DNA from: JADJOY01 sp046331705 [NCBI: bacterium]
GTDB taxonomy: Bacteria; JADJOY01
Assembly (NCBI GenBank): GCA_046331705.1
Contig: JAXLQJ010000077.1
Location: 1 to 27,079 of the forward strand
Reading direction: 5' to 3'
DNA length: 27,079 bases
Part shown: in pieces, positions 11,978 through 20,381 of the stretch
How the letters are laid out: each line of letters begins with the position of its first letter
Position numbering within the stretch: the stretch's first letter is position 1
Position numbers and translations under genes: made by a program
The notes under the pieces: model-generated
Seen by the model: only the letters and a program-made list of their open reading frames with translations
Told to the model about the DNA's origin: nothing
Database searches by the model: none

Positions 11978-12873
11978 ATGACCGTGGCGGACGATTCCGC
12001 ACCGCCGAGGGGCTTCGCGCCTGCCGGCGGCATCGTCCGCCAGCCACGCCGTCCCGCCGGTTGGGTGGCACCTGGACCGAGGCCCGCTGGCGCGGGCGAC
12101 CGCCCCGACAGCTGTGCCGCGGACGAAGACCTCTGCCATCTGTGCGGCGACTGGCGGATCTTCCAGAAGCTCCGTGGCCATCGCTTCAGCCTGGACGATC
12201 TCGTCATGCGTGGTTCCTGCGCTCGAGCACGCGGGTGAGGGCGAGGTGCGAACGGCGCTGGATCTCGGTTGCGGGTCGGGCTCGGTGTTGCTCATGGTTG
12301 CGTGGGCGCGGCCGGCGGCGCAGGTGATCGGAGTCGAGGCGCAGGACGTGAGCGTGGGACTCGCACGCCGCTCGATCGCGTGGAACGCGGCTGTGCCGAT
12401 CGCTGCGAGGTGCGCCACGGCGATCTGCGCGATCGAGCGCTCGTCGAACCGGCTGGCGCGGGGTTCGATCTCGACAGGTACGCCGCCTTACATCCCGCTC
12501 GGCGACGGCGTGGTGTCCGAACGCGTGCAGCGCGGCCCCGCGTGCTTCGAGGTGCGCGGCGGCGTCGAGGACTACGCATCGGCGGCAGCGCGCCGGCTCG
12601 CGCCCGCGGTGTGTTCACGGTCTGTCCTCGGACGCCGCGCGCACGCTGCGCGCCGCCGCCGCGACGAACCTCGTCGTTCGCGCCCGGCGACCGGTCGTTC
12701 CCCGTGACGGCCGCGACCCGCTCTTCTGGGTGTTCGCGATGCAGCACCGTGACGTCGCAGCGCTCGACGCGCCGCCAGGGCCGCCGCTCGTGGTCCGCGA
12801 TCGCGCCGGCCAGTGGACCGACGACTTCCGCGCGCTGCGCCTGTCGATGGGCATGCCCTGCTCAGCGCGCTGA
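11978..12873 (+). pseudogene. TrmN6-like N6-adenine tRNA methyltransferase, frameshifted
   Basis: Reading across frames gives DWRIFQKLRGHRFSLDDLV, the N-terminal signature of TrmN6/YfiC-type methyltransferases, then motif I LDLGCGSGSVLL (near 12258-12290), VIGVEAQ, and motif IV as TPPYIP (12480-12497; usually N/D-PPY), ending in a Rossmann-type tail. TrmN6 methylates N6 of A37 in tRNA1(Val) using S-adenosylmethionine. At least six frame changes are required (near 12205, 12217, 12390, 12474, 12606 and 12624), the densest in the window. The last frame stops at 12871-12873. ATG 11978 is the first plausible start, but the first 45 residues are Pro/Ala-rich and the true N-terminus is uncertain. 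Probably a real housekeeping gene with sequence errors. Confidence 0.72.
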
Positions 12874-13565
12874 GCTGGGCCGCCGCGCGCTCGTGAGATC
12901 GAGCAATCGATCTCCGCTCGGGTGTCTCGCGGAGACGGGCCTCACTGCGTGGGTGTCGACAATCGCGGCGCCGCCAAGGTGAGCAACGACGACGAAGGAT
13001 GCTCGCTGGAGCTCGCGGACTCGACTTCATCAGCAATTCCAGCAGGGCGATCTCCGGAAAGCGCGGCACCATTCTTGCGCTTCGCCGGATCGATTCCGGT
13101 TGCGCCGTTGCCGCGCCGAGATGGGATTGTCCAATCACGGAAACGACCTCTCGCATCCCAGGTCTGGCGTTGGCGGTCTTTCAGTCGAGGCCGAATCGCA
13201 ACGTCGAATGACTCCGCGAGCGCCTGCGAATCGAATGTCGACCTGCTGAGTGAGGCTTCCTGCTCGAACACGACGTGCTGAAAACCCGGCGGTGGTCCTC
13301 GTTCAGGTGCTTCGTATTCACGCGTGCCGAGCGACGCATCCGTGCGGAGTCTTTCGTCCCCGGGGGCGAGATCGTGACGGCGTTGTCGTTCGTGAGCGTG
13401 GCGACTTCGCGCTCATCGCCACGACCGCGAGGTCGAACGCCGTGACGTAGACGTCGATCGCGCTGGCACAGGCGACCGCATTCAACGGTTCTCGGACGTG
13501 GGTCGACGATGGGGGCGTCGGCCTGGTCGTCGACGTGCGACAAAACGCCCCTGCTGGAGCAGCCG
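12874..13565. other. 692-bp stretch without a recognisable gene, somewhat lower GC
   Basis: The middle part (about 13000-13300) is visibly less GC-rich than the flanks, near 58-60% by eye. The longest frames (for example minus strand 12942-13271) lack G/C-ending codon bias and known motifs. It contains a hairpin just after the methyltransferase and, at its end, the ribosome site GGAG (13556-13559) for the next gene. It could be a decayed gene, a long leader or foreign sequence; nothing decides this. Confidence 0.45.
12895..12914 (+). terminator. 8-bp hairpin with GCAA loop after the methyltransferase
   Basis: A perfect 8-bp inverted repeat (GAGATCGA at 12895-12902 with TCGATCTC at 12907-12914) closes a GCAA loop, which fits the GNRA type of stable RNA tetraloop. 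It begins 22 bases after the methyltransferase stop. A second small stem (12924-12928 with 12932-12936) follows. There is no T-run. Confidence 0.45.
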
Positions 13566-15662
13566 ATGCCTCGCATTACGGTGGTGATCTCGTGGTTCGT
13601 CGTGAGCCTCGCGACGTGTTTGGCCGTCGCGGATGGCGCAAGAGGGGCGCCCATACCCCCTACCGGTGGAGACGCGAGCGGGTTGACGCTCAGCCACGGG
13701 TACGAGTCGCCCAAGTACCTGAGCTCGGCCGTCAATCAGAGCCCGGGCTGGGAAGACTCGGCGTTCGTGACGGGGGATGGAAAGCAACTCTATTGGGCGT
13801 ACTCGAATCTGATCCCCGGCCAGGGTGCCAACACGGCGGGGCCGATCCTGCAGAACAACGGCTCGCAATTCGACATGTACCGGATGCTCTTCGGTAGCAG
13901 TTGGGGAAGCCCCGAGCATCTGCCCACGTCTCCCTACAACACGCTCTCGGCCGAGGGCGCGGAATCGGCGAACCTGGGCTGGCTCGCGTTCATGCGGATC
14001 GATGGAAAGCGGAAGCTCTTCGGGTCGAAGTTCGACGGCAGCGGCGGGCTCAGCACCAGCACCGTGGCGCTCGGCGTCAACTCGACGTGCGACGACGACA
14101 ACCCCCACATCGCCCCGCCCGCGACCTCCTCGGGAAGGTTCCTGCTCTATTTCGATTCGTGGCGAAAGGACGGCGGGTGCCGCACGGCGTCGGAAGGTCC
14201 CCGAATCTGGGTCAGCGAGTTCAGCGGCACGACCGAGAACGACCTCGCCAACGCGAGCTTGTGGAGCACCCCGACACTGGTGTCGTTCTCCTGCTCGGGC
14301 GAGGTGCCGGCGATGGTCTTTGCCGTACACCCATTCCTCACCAACGACTTGAAGACCCTGTACTGGGTTGGATTCGACGGTACCTCGTCGTCCGCCAACT
14401 GCCGCCTCGACGGCGTCGAGAACTCCAACCCTTGCATCTTCCGCGGCACCGCGCAGAACGGACCCGTCCCTTCCACGTTCGGCTCGTGTGAGCAGATCGT
14501 CCGTGCGAAGAGCCACGCATCGGCCGCGACGGGCGAGGTGTATCAGCTCGGCGAGCCCTCGCTGACCGACAACGGCGGCCTTCTCTACTTCGTCGCGGCG
14601 CGTGACGTCAGCTACGGGGCCGGGCTGATCCAGGATCCGCAGATCGCCTACGCGCAACGCTTCGTGCTGGACCAGCCGGCGGCGTCGAGCGGAGCCGTGC
14701 TGCGCGTCGGTGGCAGCGTTCAGCTCACGGGTGCCGGCATCACGTCGGGCTCGGTGCTCAAGGTCTATCTCGCGACGTCGAGCGGCGTGATCGACGTGAT
14801 CCCGAATGGCCTGTCGCCCTCCAGCACCACCGCCGGAACCTGGCAGGGAACGCTGCCTTGGCCGTGGCCGGTCGCCGCGCCGAACGACAAGAACCTCGGC
14901 CTGGGATACGTGTCCCTCAGCCTGGTCCGTACGGATCGGGGCTACGACCAGAGCAACTCCGTCGGCATCCCGCTGATCGGCAATCCGAGCCTCGGCACGA
15001 ACGCGAAGGTCCCGTCGATCCTCGCGGTGAACAACGCGCCATTCGCGGCGACCAGCTGGGACGTGGGCATCCACACCGCGAACGCAGAGGTCGTCGTCCA
15101 GTCGCAAGGGACCGTGACGCTCGACAGCGAGTCCGCGAGCCTCGACGGCCTCGGTCCGGTCGTGAACGTGTTCCACTCCACCGGCAACTGCGGGCCGCTC
15201 ACGCCGACCTTCCCCAATGGCTCGAGCCGCCCCACCGTCACGCTGCCCTCGAGCTGCCCGACGGGGCCGGTCTCGTTCCAGATCGTGAACGTGAACGGCG
15301 CCTACGCGACCAGCAACACGGTCGCCGCGCAGATCAACGCCGTTCCGCAGGTCACCGGTGTCTCGCTCAGCAGCCCGTGCAACGGAACGTCCTGCGTCGT
15401 CACCGTGAACGGGAACGGCCTGAGCCCGCAGACGGTCGTGAACCTCTTTGCGAACAACGGCTCCGGCACCGTGAACTTCGGCGGGCTGACCGGTGGGACT
15501 CCGAACATCGCCATCACGTTCGTGAGCGAGCACCAGATCACGTTCCACCGACCGGCGGGCGTCCAGTCCGGGTCGGCGTTCGTGCAGGTGCTCAATGCGC
15601 CGTACTCAGCGTATTTCTCGAGCACGCTCGCGCCTTCCAGCCCAGGCGCGTTCAGCTTCTGA
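13566..15662 (+). CDS. Secreted protein with beta-propeller-like and Ig-like regions
   Basis: The 698-residue protein starts with MPRITVV and a hydrophobic run to about residue 22, then AVADGARGA, a good Sec signal peptide. The first half (residues 40-360) has repeated blade-like phrases ending in LYW or LYF after an Asp/Gly turn (GDGKQLYWAYS, LKTLYWVGF, NGGLLYFVA), as in WD40-like/PD40 propellers. The second half is Ser/Thr/Asn/Gly-rich beta sequence; its last segment (VSLSSPCNGTSCVVTVNGNGL and on) resembles IPT/TIG or other Ig-like folds. Several Cys pairs suggest disulfides. ATG 13566 has GGAG at 13556-13559; an in-frame ATG at 13509 lacks a site and would bury the signal peptide. It stands alone and ends in a strong hairpin. 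Function is unknown, perhaps adhesion or surface binding. Confidence 0.85.
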   Translation: MPRITVVISWFVVSLATCLAVADGARGAPIPPTGGDASGLTLSHGYESPKYLSSAVNQSPGWEDSAFVTGDGKQLYWAYSNLIPGQGANTAGPILQNNGSQFDMYRMLFGSSWGSPEHLPTSPYNTLSAEGAESANLGWLAFMRIDGKRKLFGSKFDGSGGLSTSTVALGVNSTCDDDNPHIAPPATSSGRFLLYFDSWRKDGGCRTASEGPRIWVSEFSGTTENDLANASLWSTPTLVSFSCSGEVPAMVFAVHPFLTNDLKTLYWVGFDGTSSSANCRLDGVENSNPCIFRGTAQNGPVPSTFGSCEQIVRAKSHASAATGEVYQLGEPSLTDNGGLLYFVAARDVSYGAGLIQDPQIAYAQRFVLDQPAASSGAVLRVGGSVQLTGAGITSGSVLKVYLATSSGVIDVIPNGLSPSSTTAGTWQGTLPWPWPVAAPNDKNLGLGYVSLSLVRTDRGYDQSNSVGIPLIGNPSLGTNAKVPSILAVNNAPFAATSWDVGIHTANAEVVVQSQGTVTLDSESASLDGLGPVVNVFHSTGNCGPLTPTFPNGSSRPTVTLPSSCPTGPVSFQIVNVNGAYATSNTVAAQINAVPQVTGVSLSSPCNGTSCVVTVNGNGLSPQTVVNLFANNGSGTVNFGGLTGGTPNIAITFVSEHQITFHRPAGVQSGSAFVQVLNAPYSAYFSSTLAPSSPGAFSF

Positions 15663-15670
15663 GGTCGTGG

Positions 15671-15710
15671 TCGGGCGTCGCAGGGCGCGGCACCGCCCTG
15701 CGGCGTCCGA
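15671..15710 (+). terminator. 17-bp hairpin terminator after the secreted-protein gene
   Basis: Positions 15671-15687 pair with 15694-15710 as 17 base pairs, including two G-U pairs, around the loop CGGCAC, beginning 8 bases after the stop codon. The inner 9 bp are perfect. It is followed by TTCC rather than a true T-run. It is the most convincing terminator-like structure in the window. Confidence 0.65.
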
Positions 15711-15926
15711 TTCCGCGCTCGTCGCACCGTCGACGTGCGAGCGGCGTCACGCCGCCGGCCGACGGCCTCGCGGTCGAGACGCGCATCGACGTGGCCGCCG
15801 CGCGTACCCGCACCGGCACCTACCTGATCGCGTAGTGGCCTGGTGTCGGGCGCTCGGGCTAGCTTGGACAGCCCTTCCCGAGCAGCGCGCGGAGCGCTTC
15901 GACTTCGCGATGGGCTGGAGGAGCTC

Positions 15927-18086
15927 ATGGCTCGCACTCATTTCCGTGCCTGCAATCTCTGCGAAGCGATGTGCGGGATCGCCATCGATCACGAGGGCGA
16001 GAAGGTGCTCGCCATCCGCGGCGACAAGGACGACGTGTTCTCGCGCGGCCACATCTGCCCGAAGGCGGTCGGCCTGCAAGACATCCACGAGGATCCGGAC
16101 CGGCTCCGCTGGCCCGTGAGGCGCACCGCGACGGGCTGGCAGCGCATCGGCTGGGACGAGGCCTTCGACGAGGTGGCGCGCCGCCTGCGCGAGGTCCAGA
16201 GCGCCCACGGCAAGAACGCGGTGGGCATGTACCTCGGCAACCCGACGGTCCACAACTACGGCTCGATCCTCTTCGGCCTGCCCTTCATCCAATCGCTCGG
16301 CACCCGCAGCCGCTACTCGGCCACGTCCGTGGATCAGCTCCCGCACATGCTGGCGTCGCTCAAGATGTTCGGCCACCAGATGCTGCTCACGGTGCCCGAC
16401 ATCGACCGCACCCAGTTCTTCCTGTGCGTGGGCGGCAACCCGGTGGTGTCGAACGGCAGCCTCATGACTGCGCCGGACGTCGCGAATCGCCTCAAGGACC
16501 TGCGCAAGCGCGGCGGCCGCTTGGTGGTCGTCGATCCGCGCCGCACCGAGACCGCCGAGCTGGCGGATCGCCACCACTTCATCCGGCCCGGCACGGACGC
16601 GGCGCTGGTGCTCGCGATGCTGCACGTGGTCTTCGCCGAGGACCGCGCGCGGCTCGGTCGCCTCGCCGACTTCACCGACGGCGTCGCGGCGGTGCGCGAG
16701 CTGGCGAGCCGCTTTCCGCCCGAGCGCGTGGCCGCCGTCACCGGCATTTCCGCCGCGGACATCCGCCAGCTCGCGCTCGACTTCAGCGCCGCGCCTTCGG
16801 CCATCGCGTACGGACGCGTCGGCGCCTGCACCCAGGAATTCGGCGGGCTCACGGCGTGGCTGCTCGCGGTGCTCAACGTCGTCACCGGCAATCTCGATCG
16901 CGTGGGCGGGATGATGTTCACCAAGCCCGCCGTGGATTTCGTGGCGATCGCTTCGCTGAGCGGCCAGACCGGCCACTACGCGAAGAGCTCGAGCCGGGTA
17001 CGCGGCCTGCCCGAGTTCGGCGGCGAGTACCCGGTGTCGACCCTCGCGGAGGAGATCGAGACTCCGGGCCAGGGTCAGATTCGCGCGCTGGTCACGTCGG
17101 CGGGCAATCCGGTGCTCTCGACGCCGAACGGCGCGCGTCTCGCGAAGGCGCTCGAGACGCTCGACTTCATGGTCTCGATCGACATCTACGTGAACGAGAC
17201 CACGCGGCACGCGAACATCATCCTGCCGCCCACGTTCTCCCTCGAGCACGAGAACTACGACGTGGCGCTCAGCACCGTCTCCATCCGCAACGTCGCCAAG
17301 TACTCGCCGCCGCTCTTCGAGCCGGCGCACGACACGCGCCACGATTGGCAGATCTTTCTCGAGCTCACGTCGCGCATGCAGTCGAACGGCTCGGCCCTCG
17401 GGCGCGCGGCGGTGGCCGCCAAGAAGGCCGCCCTCGGCAAGCTCGGTGCGAAAGGCATGCTCGATCTGATGTTGCGCGCGGGGCCGTATGGCGTGCGCTC
17501 GCTGCCGTTCGGGCCGAACCTCTCGCTCGCGAAGGTCCAGGAGGCGGCGCACGGGATCGACCTCGGCCCGCTCGAGCCGTGCTTGCCGGCGCGCCTCAAC
17601 ACGCCGCAGAAGCGCATCGCGCTGGCACCCGAGGTCTTCCTGAAGGACGTCCCTCGACTCGAAGCGAGGCTGGACGCGGCCAAGAAGGAGGCGGGCGAGC
17701 TCGAGCTCATCGGACGGCGCGATCTACGCACCAACAACTCGTGGATGCACAACAGCCTGCGCCTGGTGAAGGGCAAGGACCGCTGCACGTTGCTCATGAA
17801 TCCGGGCGACGCCAAGAAGCGCAAGCTCGTCGACGGCCAGTCGGTGCGGATCCAGTCCCGCGCCGGCGAGGTCATCGCCAAGCTCGAGATCACCGACGAG
17901 ATGATGCCCGGCGTGGTGAGCTTGCCGCACGGCTGGGGCCACGCGCAGCCGGGCGTGGAGATGCGGGTGGCGCGCGAGCACGCAGGCGTGAGCATCAACG
18001 ACGTCGTCGACGAGATGGCGGTGGACCTGCTCTCGGGAACGGCGGTGCTCAACGGCACCCCCGTCACGGTGACCAAGGCCGCATGA
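15927..18086 (+). CDS. Molybdopterin oxidoreductase, DMSO-reductase family
   Basis: The 719-residue protein begins with CNLCEAMC and a fourth Cys in HICPKA (Cys9, 12, 16, 44), the N-terminal 4Fe-4S ligand set of the bis-MGD molybdenum/tungsten enzymes. GRLVVVDPRRTETAELAD, GNLDRVGGMM and the C-terminal aspartate-decarboxylase-like barrel (LLMNPGDAKKRKLVDGQSVRIQS ... LPHGWGH) complete the fold. By eye the usual Cys/Sec/Ser metal-ligand position falls at Ser134-Val-Asp136, so Asp or Ser rather than Cys/Sec is likely. There is no Tat signal, so it is cytoplasmic. No electron-transfer or membrane subunit lies beside it. ATG 15927 follows GGAGGAG at 15917-15923. The substrate is unknown; formate-dehydrogenase-like annotation would be unsafe. 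Confidence 0.93.
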   Translation: MARTHFRACNLCEAMCGIAIDHEGEKVLAIRGDKDDVFSRGHICPKAVGLQDIHEDPDRLRWPVRRTATGWQRIGWDEAFDEVARRLREVQSAHGKNAVGMYLGNPTVHNYGSILFGLPFIQSLGTRSRYSATSVDQLPHMLASLKMFGHQMLLTVPDIDRTQFFLCVGGNPVVSNGSLMTAPDVANRLKDLRKRGGRLVVVDPRRTETAELADRHHFIRPGTDAALVLAMLHVVFAEDRARLGRLADFTDGVAAVRELASRFPPERVAAVTGISAADIRQLALDFSAAPSAIAYGRVGACTQEFGGLTAWLLAVLNVVTGNLDRVGGMMFTKPAVDFVAIASLSGQTGHYAKSSSRVRGLPEFGGEYPVSTLAEEIETPGQGQIRALVTSAGNPVLSTPNGARLAKALETLDFMVSIDIYVNETTRHANIILPPTFSLEHENYDVALSTVSIRNVAKYSPPLFEPAHDTRHDWQIFLELTSRMQSNGSALGRAAVAAKKAALGKLGAKGMLDLMLRAGPYGVRSLPFGPNLSLAKVQEAAHGIDLGPLEPCLPARLNTPQKRIALAPEVFLKDVPRLEARLDAAKKEAGELELIGRRDLRTNNSWMHNSLRLVKGKDRCTLLMNPGDAKKRKLVDGQSVRIQSRAGEVIAKLEITDEMMPGVVSLPHGWGHAQPGVEMRVAREHAGVSINDVVDEMAVDLLSGTAVLNGTPVTVTKAA

Positions 18087-18219
18087 GCATCGGGGAAGCG
18101 ATCGTGAGCGACGTGCGCGCGGATCGTGAGGATCCGCCCGTCGGCTCGTACGGTCGCGCGCGGCTTCGGCCCTCGATTCGCAGGCGTTCGGACGCCGACC
18201 CGTCATCGCAGGTGAATCG

Positions 18220-18519
18220 ATGAAGGCGCTCCAGCTCCTTTTCGAGCTGCCGATGTTGGGCCTGATCTGTGTCTTCTTCGCGCACACGATCCGCGCTGTC
18301 GTGCCGTGGGCGACGCGGCATCCCGCTGGGTGGCTCGTCGTTGCGCTGTTGTGCTTGTTCGCGGGGACCTTCGTGTTCGCGTGGCTCATGTCGCCGCGCG
18401 GTGACACGCTCGGATACTGGGCCGAGAGTCGTCGTCGCCGCAAGCGTGCTCCCCCCCGTCCGATCCAAGAGCGGGCGAAGGCGACGCGGATGCATTCGAG
18501 GAGCGAGTCGCGCGGCTGA
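18220..18519 (+). CDS. Small membrane protein with two helices
   Basis: 99 residues: a first hydrophobic segment (LLFELPMLGLICVFFAHTI), a short loop, a second segment (WLVVALLCLFAGTFVFAWLM), then a strongly basic tail (SRRRRKRAPPRP and on) that should lie in the cytoplasm. ATG 18220 is preceded by AGGTG at close to normal spacing. It sits between the molybdopterin enzyme (133 bases upstream) and the acyl-CoA dehydrogenase (34 bases downstream), on the same strand. No family recognised. The low-complexity tail could run on beyond the functional part. Confidence 0.6.
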   Translation: MKALQLLFELPMLGLICVFFAHTIRAVVPWATRHPAGWLVVALLCLFAGTFVFAWLMSPRGDTLGYWAESRRRRKRAPPRPIQERAKATRMHSRSESRG

Positions 18520-18553
18520 CCGCCGCTGCGCGCGAGGTCGAGGAGGAAACCCG

Positions 18554-20293
18554 ATGACTTCTTTCTTCCAGGATGGTCCGGAGCTCGGGAATCAGTATCT
18601 CGAGGACCGCGTGCTGCGCTCGTTCCTGGTGCGGCGGCTGCCGCCCGCGATGCTCGCCGAGATCGAGCCCGAGCTGATCCGCTTCGGCCACCGCGTCGCC
18701 ACCGAGATCGCCGAGCTCGGCCGCCAGGCGGAGCGCCAGGAGCCCGAGCACGTTCCGTTCGACCCCTGGGGCCGCCGCATCGACGAGGTTCGCGTCTCGC
18801 AAGCGTGGACCGCCCTCGACCGTGTCTCGGCCGAGGAGGGGATCGTCGCGATCGGTTACGAGCGCGCCCACGGTGCGAGCTCGCGCGTGCACCAGTTCGC
18901 GAAGCTCTATCTCTTCGCGCCCTCGTCGGCGGTGTATTCCTGTCCGCTCGCCATGACCGACGGCGCCGCGCGCGCGCTCGAGCTCTACGGCGATCACGAG
19001 AGCCTCGCCGCGGCCTACAAGCACCTCACCTCGCGTGAGCCCTCGCTCTTCTGGACCTCGGGTCAGTGGATGACCGAGCGCACCGGCGGCTCGGACGTGA
19101 GCGGCACCACCACCGTCGCGCGCCCGATCGCGGGCGAGCCGGGGATGTATCGGCTCTACGGCGACAAGTGGTTCACCTCCGCCACCACCTCGCAGATGGC
19201 GATGGCGTTGGCGCGCATCGAAGGCGCCGAGGAGGGCAGCCACGGGCTTTCGCTCTTCTTCCTCGAGCTGCGCGACGCGGACGGGAGCCTCCAGGGCATC
19301 CGGGTGAATCGCCTCAAGGACAAGCTGGGGACGCGGGCGCTGCCCACCGCGGAGCTCACCCTCGAAGGCACGCGCGCGCGGCTCGTGGGCGGCGAGGGCC
19401 ACGGGGTGCGCAAGATCGCCTCGCTCTTCAACATCACGCGCATCTACAACGCGTGCTGCGCCACCGCGAGCATGCGCCGTGGGCTGGCGCTGGCTCGGGA
19501 CTACGCGCGCCACCGTGTCGCCTTCGGCAAGAAGCTCGCCGACCAGCCGTTGCACCTGGAAACGCTCGCGGCTCTCGATCTCGAGCTGGAGGCGGCGTTC
19601 CACCTCACGTTCCGCTGCGTCGAGCTTCTCGGGAAGGACGAATGCGGCGAGGCGACGGCGGCGGAGACCGCGACGCTGCGCATGCTCACGCCGCTCGCCA
19701 AGCTCTACACCGGACGGCAGACGGTCGCGAGCGCCAGCGAGATCCTCGAGAGCTTCGGCGGCGCCGGCTACGTGGAGGACACCGGGCTTCCCACGATCCT
19801 GCGTGACGCGCAGGTGCTCTCGATCTGGGAGGGCACGACCAACGTGCTGAGCCTCGACACCCTGCGCGCCATCGAACGCGAGCGCGCCTTCGGCCCGTTT
19901 CTCGCCGACCTCGACGCGCGGCTCGCCACCGTCGATCGCCCCGAGCTCGCACCCGCGGTGAAGCGGGTGCGCGAGGCCGCCAAGGCGATCGAGAGCTACC
20001 TCGCCGCGGCGATGCAGGACGGTCTCGAGTTCGTCGAAGCGGGCGCGCGCTCGTTCGCGTTCTCGCTCGCGCGCACGTACGCCGGAGCGCTGCTCTGCGA
20101 GCACGCCAGCTGGTCGCTGGTGCACGAGCGGGATGCGCGCGCGGCGACCAGCGCGCTGCGCTGGTGCGCGAGCGAGCTTGCGCCGCTGATTCACGCCGAC
20201 GAGCATCACCGTGCGGCTTCGCGTGCGCTGGCGCTCGACGAGGTGCTGCCCGCCGGCGAGATCCCCCGCGAGCGCGCCCGCAAGAGCGCCTGA
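18554..20293 (+). CDS. Acyl-CoA dehydrogenase family protein, AidB-like
   Basis: A 579-residue flavoprotein with the ACAD layout: an N-terminal helical domain, the FAD/substrate signature MTERTGGSDV (from residue 173), a middle beta domain (KWFTSATTSQMAMALARIEG), and the C-terminal helical bundle with ARDYARHRVAFGKKLADQPLH and WEGTTNV. Glu426 in the last motif is at the usual catalytic-base position of acyl-CoA dehydrogenases. The N-terminal extension, the loop text and the total length match AidB-like members better than short-chain ACADs; E. coli AidB is a DNA-damage-linked flavoprotein of uncertain activity. Start ATG 18554 has a perfect AGGAGG at 18541-18546 with a 7-base spacer. Cytoplasmic. 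It could be a real fatty-acyl or other CoA-ester dehydrogenase; the sequence does not settle this. Confidence 0.9.
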   Translation: MTSFFQDGPELGNQYLEDRVLRSFLVRRLPPAMLAEIEPELIRFGHRVATEIAELGRQAERQEPEHVPFDPWGRRIDEVRVSQAWTALDRVSAEEGIVAIGYERAHGASSRVHQFAKLYLFAPSSAVYSCPLAMTDGAARALELYGDHESLAAAYKHLTSREPSLFWTSGQWMTERTGGSDVSGTTTVARPIAGEPGMYRLYGDKWFTSATTSQMAMALARIEGAEEGSHGLSLFFLELRDADGSLQGIRVNRLKDKLGTRALPTAELTLEGTRARLVGGEGHGVRKIASLFNITRIYNACCATASMRRGLALARDYARHRVAFGKKLADQPLHLETLAALDLELEAAFHLTFRCVELLGKDECGEATAAETATLRMLTPLAKLYTGRQTVASASEILESFGGAGYVEDTGLPTILRDAQVLSIWEGTTNVLSLDTLRAIERERAFGPFLADLDARLATVDRPELAPAVKRVREAAKAIESYLAAAMQDGLEFVEAGARSFAFSLARTYAGALLCEHASWSLVHERDARAATSALRWCASELAPLIHADEHHRAASRALALDEVLPAGEIPRERARKSA

Positions 20294-20307
20294 CGCGTCC
20301 CCGGGAA

Positions 20308-20367
20308 GGCTGCGGTCTTTCGCAGCCGCACGGCGACCGGGCGGACGCGACGGAGCGCGTCCCGCCC
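20308..20367. terminator. Two hairpins in the convergent gap
   Basis: The first stem is 7 bp (20308-20314 with 20321-20327, loop GTCTTT). The second is 11 bp with one bulged C (20339-20349 with 20356-20367, 6-base loop). They fill the 88-bp gap between the convergent acyl-CoA dehydrogenase and GT-C-like genes, so a bidirectional terminator is likely. Confidence 0.5.
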
Positions 20368-20381
20368 TGGTTCGCTGCGCT

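Noticed and set aside
12942-13271. 109-residue minus-strand frame in the 692-bp gap
   Set aside because: Third positions are not G/C-rich as in the real genes; no recognisable motif.
13482-15548. 688-residue minus-strand frame opposite the secreted protein
   Set aside because: Shadow frame; the plus strand has a signal peptide, ribosome site and typical beta-protein sequence.
15747-17552. 601-residue minus-strand frame opposite the molybdopterin enzyme
   Set aside because: Antisense shadow of an unmistakable oxidoreductase.
18083-18223. 46-residue frame starting with ATGA overlap at the end of the molybdopterin gene
   Set aside because: The overlap is suggestive, but the residues are Arg/Asp-rich with no motif and it collides with the start of the next gene.
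18386-20209. 607-residue minus-strand frame opposite the acyl-CoA dehydrogenase
   Set aside because: Antisense shadow; no motif, extreme Arg/Ala content.
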